A stretch of 64,000 nucleotides of DNA. Origin: Neptunomonas marina. Lineage in GTDB: Bacteria; Pseudomonadota; Gammaproteobacteria; Pseudomonadales; Balneatricaceae. A program made the position numbers and the translations under genes. Position 1 is the stretch's first letter; each line of letters opens with the position of its first letter. The stretch covers positions 62,001 to 126,000 of the forward strand of contig NZ_SACQ01000002.1 of NCBI RefSeq assembly GCF_004005935.1. Direction: 5' to 3'. The notes under the pieces were generated by a model. That model had not been told where the DNA came from. It searched no databases and worked only from the letters and a program-made list of their open reading frames with translations. Below, piece after piece: positions 8,360 through 16,669 of this stretch.

Positions 8360-9826
8360 ATGAAAACTGGGCTACTATTGGGCGGGCATGAGTCGGGCCA
8401 AATTTTTCTCAATGCTCGTTATGCAAATCGCCATGGCCTCATTGCAGGCGCCACCGGTACAGGTAAAACCGTTACCCTGCAGTGCCTTGCTGAGGGCTTT
8501 TCTGATCTGGGTGTACCGGTATTTCTCGCTGATATCAAAGGGGACCTTTCAGGCCTAAGCCAAAAAGGTGCACCACACGCCAAGATCGCTGAGCGCGTGA
8601 CGCAAATACAGATCGATAACTACCAACAGAGCAGTTATCCCGTCGAGCTTTGGGACCTGTTTGGCGAGCAAGGTACACCCGTGCGGGCAACAATCTCGGA
8701 GATGGGCCCGCAGCTGTTATCACGCCTGCTAGACCTGAATGAGACCCAAGAGAGTATTCTGACGCTGGTATTTGAGTACGCGGATGATGAAGGGCTATTG
8801 CTTGTTGATCTCAGTGATCTGCGCTCAACACTGTCCTTTATCGCTGAGCACGGCGGTGATATTGATGCTGGACTGAAGGTATCCAAAGCCTCAGTTAACG
8901 CAATACTGCGTCGTCTTTTGATGTTAGAGCGCGAAGGGGGAGAGCACTTCTTTGGTGAACCTGCACTGCAGCTCGATGATTTCTTGCAAGTGGCTCGTGA
9001 TGGCCGTGGCGTGATTAACTTGCTGGCCGCCGACCGCCTCGTCCAGAGCCCGCGCCTCTACTCCACATTTTTACTCTGGCTACTTTCTGAGCTGTTCGAA
9101 CAACTTCCTGAGGTTGGCGACCCAGAAAAACCCACCATGGTGTTCTTTTTCGATGAAGCCCACCTGCTCTTTAAAAACGCCAATAAAGTCCTCCTAGAAA
9201 AGATTGAGCAAGTGGTGCGTTTGATCCGCTCCAAAGGTGTGGGCATCTACTTCATTACCCAAAGCCCAAGCGATGTACCCGATAGCGTTTTAGGCCAGCT
9301 TGGCAATCGTGTGCAGCACGCCCTGCGAGCCTATACACCCAAAGATCAAAAAGCGGTACGTGTTGCCGCGCAGACTTTCCGCAGCAATCCTAACTTAGAT
9401 GTGGAAAGTGTGATCTCAACACTGGGGGTTGGTGAGGCGCTGGTTTCCGTGCTGGAGGAGAACGGTGTCCCTTCCATTGTGCAACGTACGCTGATGCGCC
9501 CGCCCTCGTCACGTATGGGCCCCATTACAGCAGACGAGCGAGCGACATTGATCAGCCGCTCACCTTGTCAGCGGCGCTATGCACAGGCAATTGATCCGCA
9601 CTCAGCTCATGAAGTTTTAGAGGAGCGTACCAAAGCGCGCTTAGCTGCCGAAAGCGAAGCAGCTGAACGCGCCGCACAGGAGAAGCAGAAGCCGCGCCGC
9701 AGCAGCAACCGCCAGAGCATCGGGGAGGCACTGATCAAGAGTGTTGCTCGCAGCGTCGGCAGTAGCCTTGGGCGCAGTATTGGCAAAAAGCTAGTACGAG
9801 GCTTACTCGGCTCGCTATTGAAATAG
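8360..9826 (+). CDS. HerA-like ATPase of the DUF853/YjgR family
   Basis: A 488-residue cytoplasmic P-loop ATPase. The Walker A motif is GATGTGKT (about residues 30-37) and the Walker B motif is TMVFFFDEAHLLF (about 257-269). The start and length agree with E. coli YjgR and other DUF853 proteins, which belong to the HerA/FtsK clade but have no firmly known function. The C-terminus is a basic tail (about 415-488) rich in Arg, Lys and Ser that may bind nucleic acid. A good ribosome-binding site (CAAGGAA) precedes the ATG. It stands alone, divergent from the siderophore receptor. Confidence 0.87.
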   Translation: MKTGLLLGGHESGQIFLNARYANRHGLIAGATGTGKTVTLQCLAEGFSDLGVPVFLADIKGDLSGLSQKGAPHAKIAERVTQIQIDNYQQSSYPVELWDLFGEQGTPVRATISEMGPQLLSRLLDLNETQESILTLVFEYADDEGLLLVDLSDLRSTLSFIAEHGGDIDAGLKVSKASVNAILRRLLMLEREGGEHFFGEPALQLDDFLQVARDGRGVINLLAADRLVQSPRLYSTFLLWLLSELFEQLPEVGDPEKPTMVFFFDEAHLLFKNANKVLLEKIEQVVRLIRSKGVGIYFITQSPSDVPDSVLGQLGNRVQHALRAYTPKDQKAVRVAAQTFRSNPNLDVESVISTLGVGEALVSVLEENGVPSIVQRTLMRPPSSRMGPITADERATLISRSPCQRRYAQAIDPHSAHEVLEERTKARLAAESEAAERAAQEKQKPRRSSNRQSIGEALIKSVARSVGSSLGRSIGKKLVRGLLGSLLK

Positions 9827-9834
9827 CCTTACAA

Positions 9835-9861
9835 GCCCCGCATGGTTAGCAGCCGGCGGGG
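9835..9861. terminator. Weak bidirectional hairpin between convergent genes
   Basis: CCCCGC (9836-9841) and GCGGGG (9856-9861) can pair between the ends of the HerA-like gene and the metallo-beta-lactamase-fold gene. There is no clear T tract on either side, so this is a tentative shared transcription end. Confidence 0.35.
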
Positions 9862-10806
9862 TTATTCAAACTCCATCGCTTCAAATACACGCCCAGCGTT
9901 TTTCGCCGCTAGCTCCTCGAATGTTTCAAGATGGCGGTAGGAAGACTGGTCAATCGCGTACGCATCTTCCAATGTGCCACCCTCTTCCAGCAGCTCACCC
10001 ACTTTACCGCGCAGAAACACTAAGTAACCACGTGTATAGCGATCTACTGTGGCAAAATCAGTTGGGCCACCGTGCCCGGGCACAATCACTTTGCCTTTAG
10101 CAAACTCGGTGAAACTCTGCTGCCAAGTTTCTAACCACGCTGCCGTATCGGTATCTGGAAAAATGGGCAGCATCCGCTCATGGAAAGCGATATCACCCGC
10201 GATCACAACATTGCGTTCAGGAATCAAAACCGAGATATCCCCAGGCGAGTGCGCTGCGCCTAAATAATGCAGTTCAGCGGTTATCCCCCCAAGATCCAGC
10301 ACCAGCTGATCATCAAAAGTACGATCAAGGGCCACAACCTCGGTGCCGTCACTGCGCTCTTTCAAGATCGCTTGCAGATTAGTTAATCCATCTAAACCGT
10401 GGCTCTCGATCTCATCGGCCGCGTCTGTATGGGCGATCACTTCAGCACCCAGTGCTTTCCAGTATCCATTTCCCAATGCCGCATGGGATTGGCCATTCTC
10501 ATCCACCACATACTTCACCGGCAAAGCGGTATGTTTCTTTATCTCATCGTGTAGCGCTTTTGCGAGCAGATAGGAGGAGCCTCCGTTTACGACCAACACG
10601 GCTTCATTGCCGATCACAAAGCTCAAATTGTTATTGTGACCAGCATTTTCATAGTTGTAGTACTGAGTCTGACCAATCGCCGACCACACGCCATCTGCCA
10701 CCTTGACCGGCGCACTATAGAGCAAGGACTCGGGATATTTATCAGGGATAATTTCGGCACTGACAGAACCACTAAACAGCAGGCCCGCTAAAAAAACCGC
10801 TCGCAT
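9862..10806 (-). CDS. Exported metallo-beta-lactamase-fold protein with an incomplete metal-binding motif
   Basis: A 314-residue protein with a signal peptide (MRAVFLAGLLFSGSVSA) and the overall MBL fold: GAAHSPGDISVLIP, VIAGDIAFHERM and VPGHGGP correspond to the later metal ligands. The usual first motif HxHxDH is not present; at the equivalent place (residues about 99-113) is VVDENGQSHAALGN, which keeps only one His. It could be a single-metal enzyme, a binding protein, or a subfamily with a different ligand set. Export suggests a periplasmic role. Substrate unknown. The ATG at 10806 is followed directly by the signal peptide and has an AGGAG upstream. Confidence 0.8.
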   Translation of the reverse strand: MRAVFLAGLLFSGSVSAEIIPDKYPESLLYSAPVKVADGVWSAIGQTQYYNYENAGHNNNLSFVIGNEAVLVVNGGSSYLLAKALHDEIKKHTALPVKYVVDENGQSHAALGNGYWKALGAEVIAHTDAADEIESHGLDGLTNLQAILKERSDGTEVVALDRTFDDQLVLDLGGITAELHYLGAAHSPGDISVLIPERNVVIAGDIAFHERMLPIFPDTDTAAWLETWQQSFTEFAKGKVIVPGHGGPTDFATVDRYTRGYLVFLRGKVGELLEEGGTLEDAYAIDQSSYRHLETFEELAAKNAGRVFEAMEFE

Positions 10807-10892
10807 AACACACTCCTTTTATTATGATTATCTAATCTAAGTGTATTCCTAAATCGAATAAATAACGAGCACCCCAACATACCACTATGGCA

Positions 10893-11993
10893 CTAGCGAT
10901 TCGCGACACGCGTTAAGACACTTTCGTACGCGTGGCACAGATGCTGACTTGCAAAAGGCGCCACCGATATCTCAGGTTTAGTCGCCATCGCTTGCAGGGC
11001 AACTAGTTTATCCACAGCAGATTCAGCCTGCTGGGCTACATCACCGGTTGTACTGTAAAGGTGCTCATGCGTGAAATACTCGGGATATACCTGCCGCTGC
11101 GGCAGCAAGGGGCAACAACCCAGTGCCGCAGCCTCTAATACCGCAAGGCCTTGGAACTCATGCTGCGCTGTGGATAAGATATAGTCAGCCGATGCTAGCC
11201 AGCTTAGGTAGGCCGCCCGACTCTCAACAAACCCTTGCTGATCAATACGATCACTAAAGCGCTGAGCAATGTCATCAAACACGCGCGGCGTGTGTCTAAA
11301 ACGCTGCCCCAAAAGTGCAAATCGAAAGTCAATGTTGCGCTTATCAAGCGCCATAAGAATGGCATTAAGTAACTCAGGATCCTTATCAAACTCCCAGCGT
11401 GCTGCCCACACAATCCGCAATGGATTTTCCTGTTCAGACCAACACGCGTCTGATGCCGATGCATCGGTTAGATCAGGCAAGGGTACCGGCAGTACTTCAC
11501 TGTTTTTCTCAAGTCTCTCAGGTAATCCTTTTGGCACTAAATCTGGCAGCTTCTTCAGTAATGCACTAACACCCTGCAAAAACGAACGCCGGTTAAAGTG
11601 AGAGTTAAAAAGCACATAGTCTGCTGCCAAAGCGGTGTACAGATTAAGGACTTGCGGCTCAACGGAGTTGTGCGTGTGCGAAGAGGTCGGATAGGCAAAC
11701 TGATTTTCATGGAAATAGACAGCCGTTGGTATGCGTGCCAATTCGGGCACAAAGCCACGCAATGCGGAGAGATCAGTCATCGAGGTGGCTACCACTAGAT
11801 CATATGGCTCGCGCAAGGTGTCGGCATGTTCGCCAAACGCCAGCGACAAGCTATTCCCTCGGACTCGCCACGCGAAGTAACGTGCAGGCAAGCAAACCTC
11901 AGTCCACTGCCAGTGGGGAAGCATCGCCTGTAATGCGCGCCGCCACTGAGCATGACTTTGAGCATCGTAAGCTGATAGCAATAGTACGCGCAT
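10893..11993 (-). CDS. tRNA-queuosine alpha-mannosyltransferase homologue (DUF3524 glycosyltransferase)
   Basis: A 366-residue GT-B glycosyltransferase. The first about 170 residues match the DUF3524 domain, with LLLSAYDAQSHAQWRR at the start and the HENQFAYP motif near residue 115. The second half is a group-1 glycosyltransferase domain with the EFQGLAVLEAAALGC donor-binding segment. The human member (GTDC1/QTMAN) mannosylates queuosine in tRNA-Asp, and bacterial relatives are annotated the same way. The ATG at 11993 follows AGGAATT and was preferred over a longer frame to 12086 lacking family sequence. It is monocistronic, and no queuosine biosynthesis gene is nearby. Confidence 0.75.
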   Translation of the reverse strand: MRVLLLSAYDAQSHAQWRRALQAMLPHWQWTEVCLPARYFAWRVRGNSLSLAFGEHADTLREPYDLVVATSMTDLSALRGFVPELARIPTAVYFHENQFAYPTSSHTHNSVEPQVLNLYTALAADYVLFNSHFNRRSFLQGVSALLKKLPDLVPKGLPERLEKNSEVLPVPLPDLTDASASDACWSEQENPLRIVWAARWEFDKDPELLNAILMALDKRNIDFRFALLGQRFRHTPRVFDDIAQRFSDRIDQQGFVESRAAYLSWLASADYILSTAQHEFQGLAVLEAAALGCCPLLPQRQVYPEYFTHEHLYSTTGDVAQQAESAVDKLVALQAMATKPEISVAPFASQHLCHAYESVLTRVANR

Positions 11994-12196
11994 AATTCCT
12001 CTTCTATTTCCTAGCACTGCCGTAGTGCAGAGTTTGTCAGATATACCCAACAATAAGCTTGAACTTACCCAAGGCTTCGTTAACAATTTGCCTGCTCATA
12101 GGGTGTGAAAGGGGTACTGTTGATCTAGTGAACCATACTAGCGATCAGGGCTTAACCTCTTCGTCATATTACTATGAGAGATTAGGGATTATCTCA

Positions 12197-12268
12197 TTGT
12201 GCACCGCACAAAAAAGATTGACTTTAATATATTTGGCTATAAAATAACCAATATTGTGCACTGCAACA
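12197..12268 (+). promoter_or_regulatory. Phasin promoter flanked by two TTGTGC-type palindromes
   Basis: TTGACT (12218-12223) and TAAAAT (12240-12245), 16 bases apart, form a good promoter. Just upstream is a perfect inverted repeat TTGTGC-ACC-GCACAA (12197-12211), and around the start site is a related copy TTGTGCACTGCAACA (12254-12268). Paired operators around a phasin promoter recall repression by PhaR-type regulators, which bind TGC-rich sites. The regulator identity is inferred. Confidence 0.55.
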
Positions 12269-12284
12269 TAAAGGACCAAACACC

Positions 12285-12590
12285 ATGACAAACACTCTTG
12301 ATTTCCAAAAACCAGTTGAAGCAATGAAAACTCTGATGGCACTGCAAGCTGCTACACTGAACAAGTCAGTAGAGCTGCAAAAGAAATCAGGTGAAGAGCT
12401 AGCTAGCTTCTTCCAAAGCGGCGTTGAAAAAGCGAAAGATCTGAAGTCGCCTGAAGAAGTTGTGAAGTTTAACATTGAATCTAACCAAGCGCTGTTCGAA
12501 CTACTGAAAAGCCAAGGTGAAGCATTCACTGCACTAGCAACTGAAGCTGGTCAAAACACAATGGAAGAGATGCAGAAGCTGGCTAAATAA
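12285..12590 (+). CDS. Phasin family protein
   Basis: A 101-residue, almost entirely helical amphipathic protein (MTNTLDFQKPVEAMKTLMAL at the start; FNIESNQALFELLKSQGEAF in the middle), typical of the phasin family that coats polyhydroxyalkanoate granules. A strong RBS (AAAGGA) precedes the ATG. It is a single-gene unit with its own promoter and terminator, as expected for an abundant granule protein. No PHA synthase gene is in the window, so PHA storage by this organism is an inference. Codon choice is strongly biased, consistent with high expression. Confidence 0.85.
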   Translation: MTNTLDFQKPVEAMKTLMALQAATLNKSVELQKKSGEELASFFQSGVEKAKDLKSPEEVVKFNIESNQALFELLKSQGEAFTALATEAGQNTMEEMQKLAK

Positions 12591-12609
12591 TTTAGCAGCA
12601 CCTGTGATA

Positions 12610-12640
12610 ATGCCCCGGCTTAGCTGGGGCATTTTTGTTT
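12610..12640 (+). terminator. Rho-independent terminator after the phasin gene
   Basis: ATGCCCC (12610-12616) and GGGGCAT (12626-12632) form a stem followed directly by TTTTTGTTT. This is a textbook terminator 19 bases after the phasin stop. Confidence 0.9.
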
Positions 12641-12720
12641 CTACTGCGACAATCTGCCTCACGATCTAAACCACCCTTGTGGGTTATACTTGCCCGTCGG
12701 CATCAAGATCTGAGCTTACT

Positions 12721-13971
12721 GTGAACGGAAATCATCAACAGCTACTGCAGCTAACCTATATTCGCTTCATCATTCTAGTTGGACAGAGCGCAGCTATCCT
12801 CTTTGCGCTTTGGTATCTGCACGCAGACCTTAACCCGTGGCATACCGGCTCAGCACTGGCGTTGCTGGGTATACTTAACCTCATCACATACGCACGGCTA
12901 CATTCACATTGGCCGGTGACACAGCCAGAACTGTTCTCTCAACTGCTCGCTGACACCATCATCTACGGCTTCATCCTTTACCATACCGGTGGCGGGACTA
13001 ACCCATTTATCTTCATGTTGCTGATTCCGCTCATTATCACGGTCACTACGCTGCATCGGCGTTATATATGGCTGATGGCCCTAACAGTGATCGCCATATA
13101 TGGGTCGCTGCTCGTGTACTACGTGCCCATTTCTCTGGCACGCTCTGATCATAACATCTCCGTTGAAGCGCTCTTCAACCTGCACATGATGGGCATGTGG
13201 CTAAACTTTACTCTGACCGTTGGAGTCATCACCTACTTTGTCTACACGATGAATCGCACACTCGCGAAGCACCGCGAGCACCTTATTGCAGCACGCGAGA
13301 GCAAAGTTCAGAACCAACAAATTTTGGCACTAGGTACGATTGCCGCCGGCACGGCACATGAACTTGGCACACCACTGAGCACAATGGATGTACTGCTGCA
13401 TGACATGTCATTGGATACAGAGCTTAGCGACGAGCACCTAGAGGATATCGCGCTACTTCAGCAGCAAGTTAACCTCTGTGCCGCGAAGCTTCAGGAGATG
13501 GCACGCTCGGTTCAGGAGGAGTACCAGAGCGAGCGCACCTGCTTAATTGGTGAGTTTATCAATGAGGTGATCGAGCAATGGAAAATCGCACGCCCTGATG
13601 TCAGTTACACGCTGCACCTGCAAGATGATCTACCACCGGACCTGCGCAGCACCACACTGCTGCGCCAAGCCTTGCTGAACCTGCTTAACAACGCCGCCGA
13701 TGCTAACCCCAACGGTATTGAGATCAGCATTCATTGGGACGAAAAGAGCATCTGGATTCTGATTCGGGATTACGGCCCGGGCTTGCCCATCGACAAGGTG
13801 AATCAACTGGGACAACCCTTTATCACCACCAAAGGGCGCGGCCTAGGTATCGGCCTTTTTCTAACCTCCACCACCATCACCCAACTGGATGGTGACGTGA
13901 AACTTTATAACGCCGAGCATCAAGGCACCATCACCGAGGTGCGCTTATCGAGGAGAGCTGTGCATGGATAA
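12721..13971 (+). CDS. regB: RegB/PrrB-like redox sensor histidine kinase
   Basis: A membrane histidine kinase of about 416 residues with up to six N-terminal helices. The RegB redox box GGxxNPF is present (residues 90-96, GGGTNPF). The H-box carries the RegB signature ALGTIAAGTAHELGTPLST with phospho-acceptor His213, and Cys253 in QVNLCAAKLQEM sits where the redox-active cysteine of RegB is found. The ATP-binding domain ends with GRGLGIGLFL. In proteobacteria RegB senses quinone redox state and phosphorylates RegA. I use the GTG at 12721; a GTG at 12679 would place codons over a TATACT -10-like sequence. It overlaps regA by eight bases. Confidence 0.85.
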   Translation: MNGNHQQLLQLTYIRFIILVGQSAAILFALWYLHADLNPWHTGSALALLGILNLITYARLHSHWPVTQPELFSQLLADTIIYGFILYHTGGGTNPFIFMLLIPLIITVTTLHRRYIWLMALTVIAIYGSLLVYYVPISLARSDHNISVEALFNLHMMGMWLNFTLTVGVITYFVYTMNRTLAKHREHLIAARESKVQNQQILALGTIAAGTAHELGTPLSTMDVLLHDMSLDTELSDEHLEDIALLQQQVNLCAAKLQEMARSVQEEYQSERTCLIGEFINEVIEQWKIARPDVSYTLHLQDDLPPDLRSTTLLRQALLNLLNNAADANPNGIEISIHWDEKSIWILIRDYGPGLPIDKVNQLGQPFITTKGRGLGIGLFLTSTTITQLDGDVKLYNAEHQGTITEVRLSRRAVHG

Positions 13972-14500
13972 CAATGAGCGTTTTCTGATCGTTGATGACG
14001 ACCCTGTTTTTACACGTGTTTTGTCACGTGCAATGACCAAACGGGGCTTTGATGCCAAGGTTTGCCGCAGTGCGGAAAGCGCGCTAGAGCTGACAGCAGA
14101 ATGGCATCCAGACTACGCCACTCTCGATCTCAAAATGGACGGAGCTTCGGGGCTCACAATTATTGAGCACCTTAGAGCGATCAACCCTGAGATTCGAATC
14201 GTTGTACTTACCGGCTACGCCAGCATCACAACAGCGGTGGAAGCGATCAAACTCGGGGCTACTCAGTATCTGCCAAAACCCGCCAACGCTGATGATATTC
14301 TCAGCGCACTTCAACAAAACGAGGGAGATGCCGATATCGAGATCGAAGAGACGCCGATGTCGGTGAACCGGCTGGAGTGGGAACACATCAATAAAGTTCT
14401 GAATGAGCACGATGGGAATATCTCGGCCACCGCCCGCGCGCTGGGGATGCATCGGCGCACGCTACAGCGCAAGTTGGCCAAGCACCCCGTTCGCAAATAA
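13964..14500 (+). CDS. regA: RegA/PrrA/ActR-like response regulator
   Basis: A 178-residue regulator with a receiver domain (acidic pocket D11-D13, phospho-acceptor D55, K105) and a C-terminal Fis-type helix-turn-helix (HDGNISATARALGMHRRTLQRKL, about residues 148-170), exactly the RegA/ActR/PrrA layout. Its start overlaps the end of the kinase gene, so the pair is co-translated. By analogy it would adjust respiration and electron-transport genes to oxygen or redox state. The target genes are not evident in this window. Confidence 0.9.
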   Translation: MDNNERFLIVDDDPVFTRVLSRAMTKRGFDAKVCRSAESALELTAEWHPDYATLDLKMDGASGLTIIEHLRAINPEIRIVVLTGYASITTAVEAIKLGATQYLPKPANADDILSALQQNEGDADIEIEETPMSVNRLEWEHINKVLNEHDGNISATARALGMHRRTLQRKLAKHPVRK

Positions 14501-14504
14501 GTGG

Positions 14505-15173
14505 CTACTGATCGTCGATGTAAACCTTCGCATCGAACGTGCGAATCCAATCGGGATAAAACACCATAATGCCGGTCATCAGGATGCCGTTCATCAAGCC
14601 CTCGGGGAACATGATAAGTGGCAAGTATTGAATGTACTCTGCCGTAATTTTGGCCCACGTGTACGCACCGCTTAGCCACAGCACGGCCATCATTGATAGC
14701 CCGGAAACGGCAATCACGATACCTGCACCAACAAAGCCGCATAAAAACTGATAGACGAAAAAGTTCTTCGGAAAACGGCTCTCAACAAACCGCTGAATCG
14801 CGTGGGTTAACAGCGCAGGTATTGCCACCAAACATAAACCGTTTACCGAGAAACCTTGCCAGCTCTCAGTACCGATTATTGTCATTCCAAGCAACACAAG
14901 CGTGGCGGATAAGATCGCCAAATCCCAGCCCAAAATCAGAGTCAAAGCCGTTAAACCTAGGAAGTGGATACTTAAACCGGGAGAGATCCCAGCGCGCATG
15001 CTCCACATCACGAGCAGGACAACCGTTGCACCTAAAAAAAGGTGCTGCAAACCGCGATTCTCAACGATAACGCGCCACGGTGCGCGCCATGCAGCGATCA
15101 CCAGAACACCCGCGAAGAGCAGATGCGCAAGCCACAACCACAGTCCACTTAAAAGATCAGTTGTAATACTCAT
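14505..15173 (-). CDS. Orphan CbiM-like (energy-coupling factor family) membrane protein
   Basis: A 222-residue protein with about six to seven membrane helices and the CbiM-family segments SMRAGISPGLSIHFLGLTALTLILGW and the FPEGLMNGILMTGIM C-terminal helix. True CbiM proteins begin with Met-His, whose His binds Co or Ni, but this one starts MSITTDLLS. No ATPase (CbiO) or CbiQ partner and no cobalamin riboswitch are adjacent, so the transported substrate is unknown. The start ATG at 15173 was chosen because upstream codons of the open frame are intergenic in character. It converges on regA with a four-base gap. Confidence 0.7.
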   Translation of the reverse strand: MSITTDLLSGLWLWLAHLLFAGVLVIAAWRAPWRVIVENRGLQHLFLGATVVLLVMWSMRAGISPGLSIHFLGLTALTLILGWDLAILSATLVLLGMTIIGTESWQGFSVNGLCLVAIPALLTHAIQRFVESRFPKNFFVYQFLCGFVGAGIVIAVSGLSMMAVLWLSGAYTWAKITAEYIQYLPLIMFPEGLMNGILMTGIMVFYPDWIRTFDAKVYIDDQ

Positions 15174-15280
15174 AACACATCCAGAAACGATCGAATTCGC
15201 ACGAAATTTGGTATTGTAGCGCCAAGCGCATACAATTGTATGCGTTCGCCCAGCCAAGTTGATACAGGTCAGTCAGTCGT

Positions 15281-16210
15281 ATGCAAGTATTGGTCATTGA
15301 TGATAACCAACTCATTCGGGACCTCGTCGCGACAATCATAGATGAAGTCGGCCACACGGCCTTACTCGCATCAGGTGCTCAAGAAACCCTCGAAATACTC
15401 GCTAAAAAACAGGTAGACCTGATCCTCATGGATGTTGAGATGCCTGAAATTAACGGCTTTGATCTTACCCAAAAAATACGTGCCGATATGGGTAGCCACT
15501 GGATTCCAATCATCTTTCTTAGCGCACAAACAGATACGCAGCACCTCGTAGATGGGATCAATGCAGGCGGCGATGACTATCTAACCAAGCCGGTCAATGC
15601 CACGGTGTTGCAGGCAAAAATTAAAGCGATGGCGCGTATTTCAGAGATGCAACACGCGCTTGATGCAGCCAACCGCCGCTTAAAACAGCTAACACAACTT
15701 GATCCGCTGACAGGCGTCCTCAACAGGCGCGGAATGGAAGAGGAGCTCAAACGCACGTGGAAACTATTCCAGCGCGAACAGTCGCCGCTTTGTGTGCTGC
15801 TTTTCGATATCGACTATTTCAAGCAGTACAACGATAATTATGGCCACCAGCAGGGCGATGAGTGCTTAAAAGCGTTTTGTGACATTATCAAGCAGCAACT
15901 TAAACGCCCAACTGATACGCTGGCTCGGTTTGGCGGTGAAGAGTTTCTCGTGATCTTGCCGAACACTAAAACGGAAGGTGCGTTTGTTATTGCCCGCAGC
16001 ATTGTGCTGGCATTGAAAAAAGCTCAGCTCTCCCATGCAGACTCTCCGTTTGGCGAAGTGGTCACAACGAGCATCGGTATCGCATCATCACAAGACAACC
16101 CCAAGTCAGCACCCGAGCTGATTAAGCTCGCCGACAAGGCCCTTTATCATGCCAAGAGCGAAGGCAGAAACCGAATCGTTAGTTTCCAAGAGACGTTAAC
16201 ACCGCGCTAA
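15281..16210 (+). CDS. Response regulator with diguanylate cyclase output (REC-GGDEF)
   Basis: A 309-residue cytoplasmic protein. The receiver domain (residues 1-120) has the acidic pair D7-D8, phospho-acceptor D51 and K103. A short helix links it to a GGDEF domain (about 140-300) with the active GGEEF motif at 218-222 and a product-inhibition I-site RPTD at 209-212, five residues upstream. It should make cyclic di-GMP when phosphorylated, with feedback inhibition, like PleD or WspR. Its cognate kinase is not next to it. Its 3' end overlaps rimI on the other strand by 32 bases. Confidence 0.92.
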   Translation: MQVLVIDDNQLIRDLVATIIDEVGHTALLASGAQETLEILAKKQVDLILMDVEMPEINGFDLTQKIRADMGSHWIPIIFLSAQTDTQHLVDGINAGGDDYLTKPVNATVLQAKIKAMARISEMQHALDAANRRLKQLTQLDPLTGVLNRRGMEEELKRTWKLFQREQSPLCVLLFDIDYFKQYNDNYGHQQGDECLKAFCDIIKQQLKRPTDTLARFGGEEFLVILPNTKTEGAFVIARSIVLALKKAQLSHADSPFGEVVTTSIGIASSQDNPKSAPELIKLADKALYHAKSEGRNRIVSFQETLTPR

Positions 16211-16667
16211 CAGGGCTACTCATGAGTACAGCATCCTCACGCTCGCCGCTTTCATTTGGCGCCGCATAGTAGCCTTTGCGCCGCCCATCCTGAGCAAAGC
16301 CAGCACGTTGATAAAGTGCCAGTGCCGCCGTGTTAGAGGATCGCACCTCAAGCATTAGACGTGTCACCTCTTCTGCCTGCAGCCGCTCTGCCAGCGCCAA
16401 TAACAGCGCCTTGCCTAACCCGCTGCCACGCATCGAGCCTGTCGTACCGATCTGCAGAAGTTCAGCCTCATCAAAGAGGTAGGTGGCAAACACAAACCCC
16501 ACCAGTTGCGCTTCAACAAAGACACCAATATTGATACTGCGTGGCCGAGCAAGCTGCTGGGCGATCTGCGTCGCACTCCAAGCATCCTCTTGCATGGCAT
16601 CAGCCCCCAACGCCAACAGTTGAGGTAGCAGCTCCTCCGTGAGCGTTACGACGCGTTTAACATCCAT
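16179..16667 (-). CDS. rimI: Ribosomal protein S18-alanine N-acetyltransferase
   Basis: A 162-residue GNAT-fold acetyltransferase. The acetyl-CoA loop is seen as GSMRGSGLGKALL (about residues 77-89), and the C-terminal NTAALALYQRAGF motif is typical of RimI. RimI acetylates the N-terminal Ala of ribosomal protein S18. It lies immediately after holD, the same neighbour as in Pseudomonas and Enterobacteria, which supports the name. Confidence 0.87.
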   Translation of the reverse strand: MDVKRVVTLTEELLPQLLALGADAMQEDAWSATQIAQQLARPRSINIGVFVEAQLVGFVFATYLFDEAELLQIGTTGSMRGSGLGKALLLALAERLQAEEVTRLMLEVRSSNTAALALYQRAGFAQDGRRKGYYAAPNESGEREDAVLMSSPVSAVLTSLGN

Positions 16668-16669
16668 AG

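Noticed and set aside
14501-15280. Cobalamin riboswitch near the CbiM-like gene
   Set aside because: The upstream region is about 100 bases and lacks anything resembling the B12-box.
16179-16210. Possible frameshift where the cyclase gene and rimI overlap
   Set aside because: Both proteins have complete domains and normal lengths; the 32-base convergent overlap is simply tight packing.
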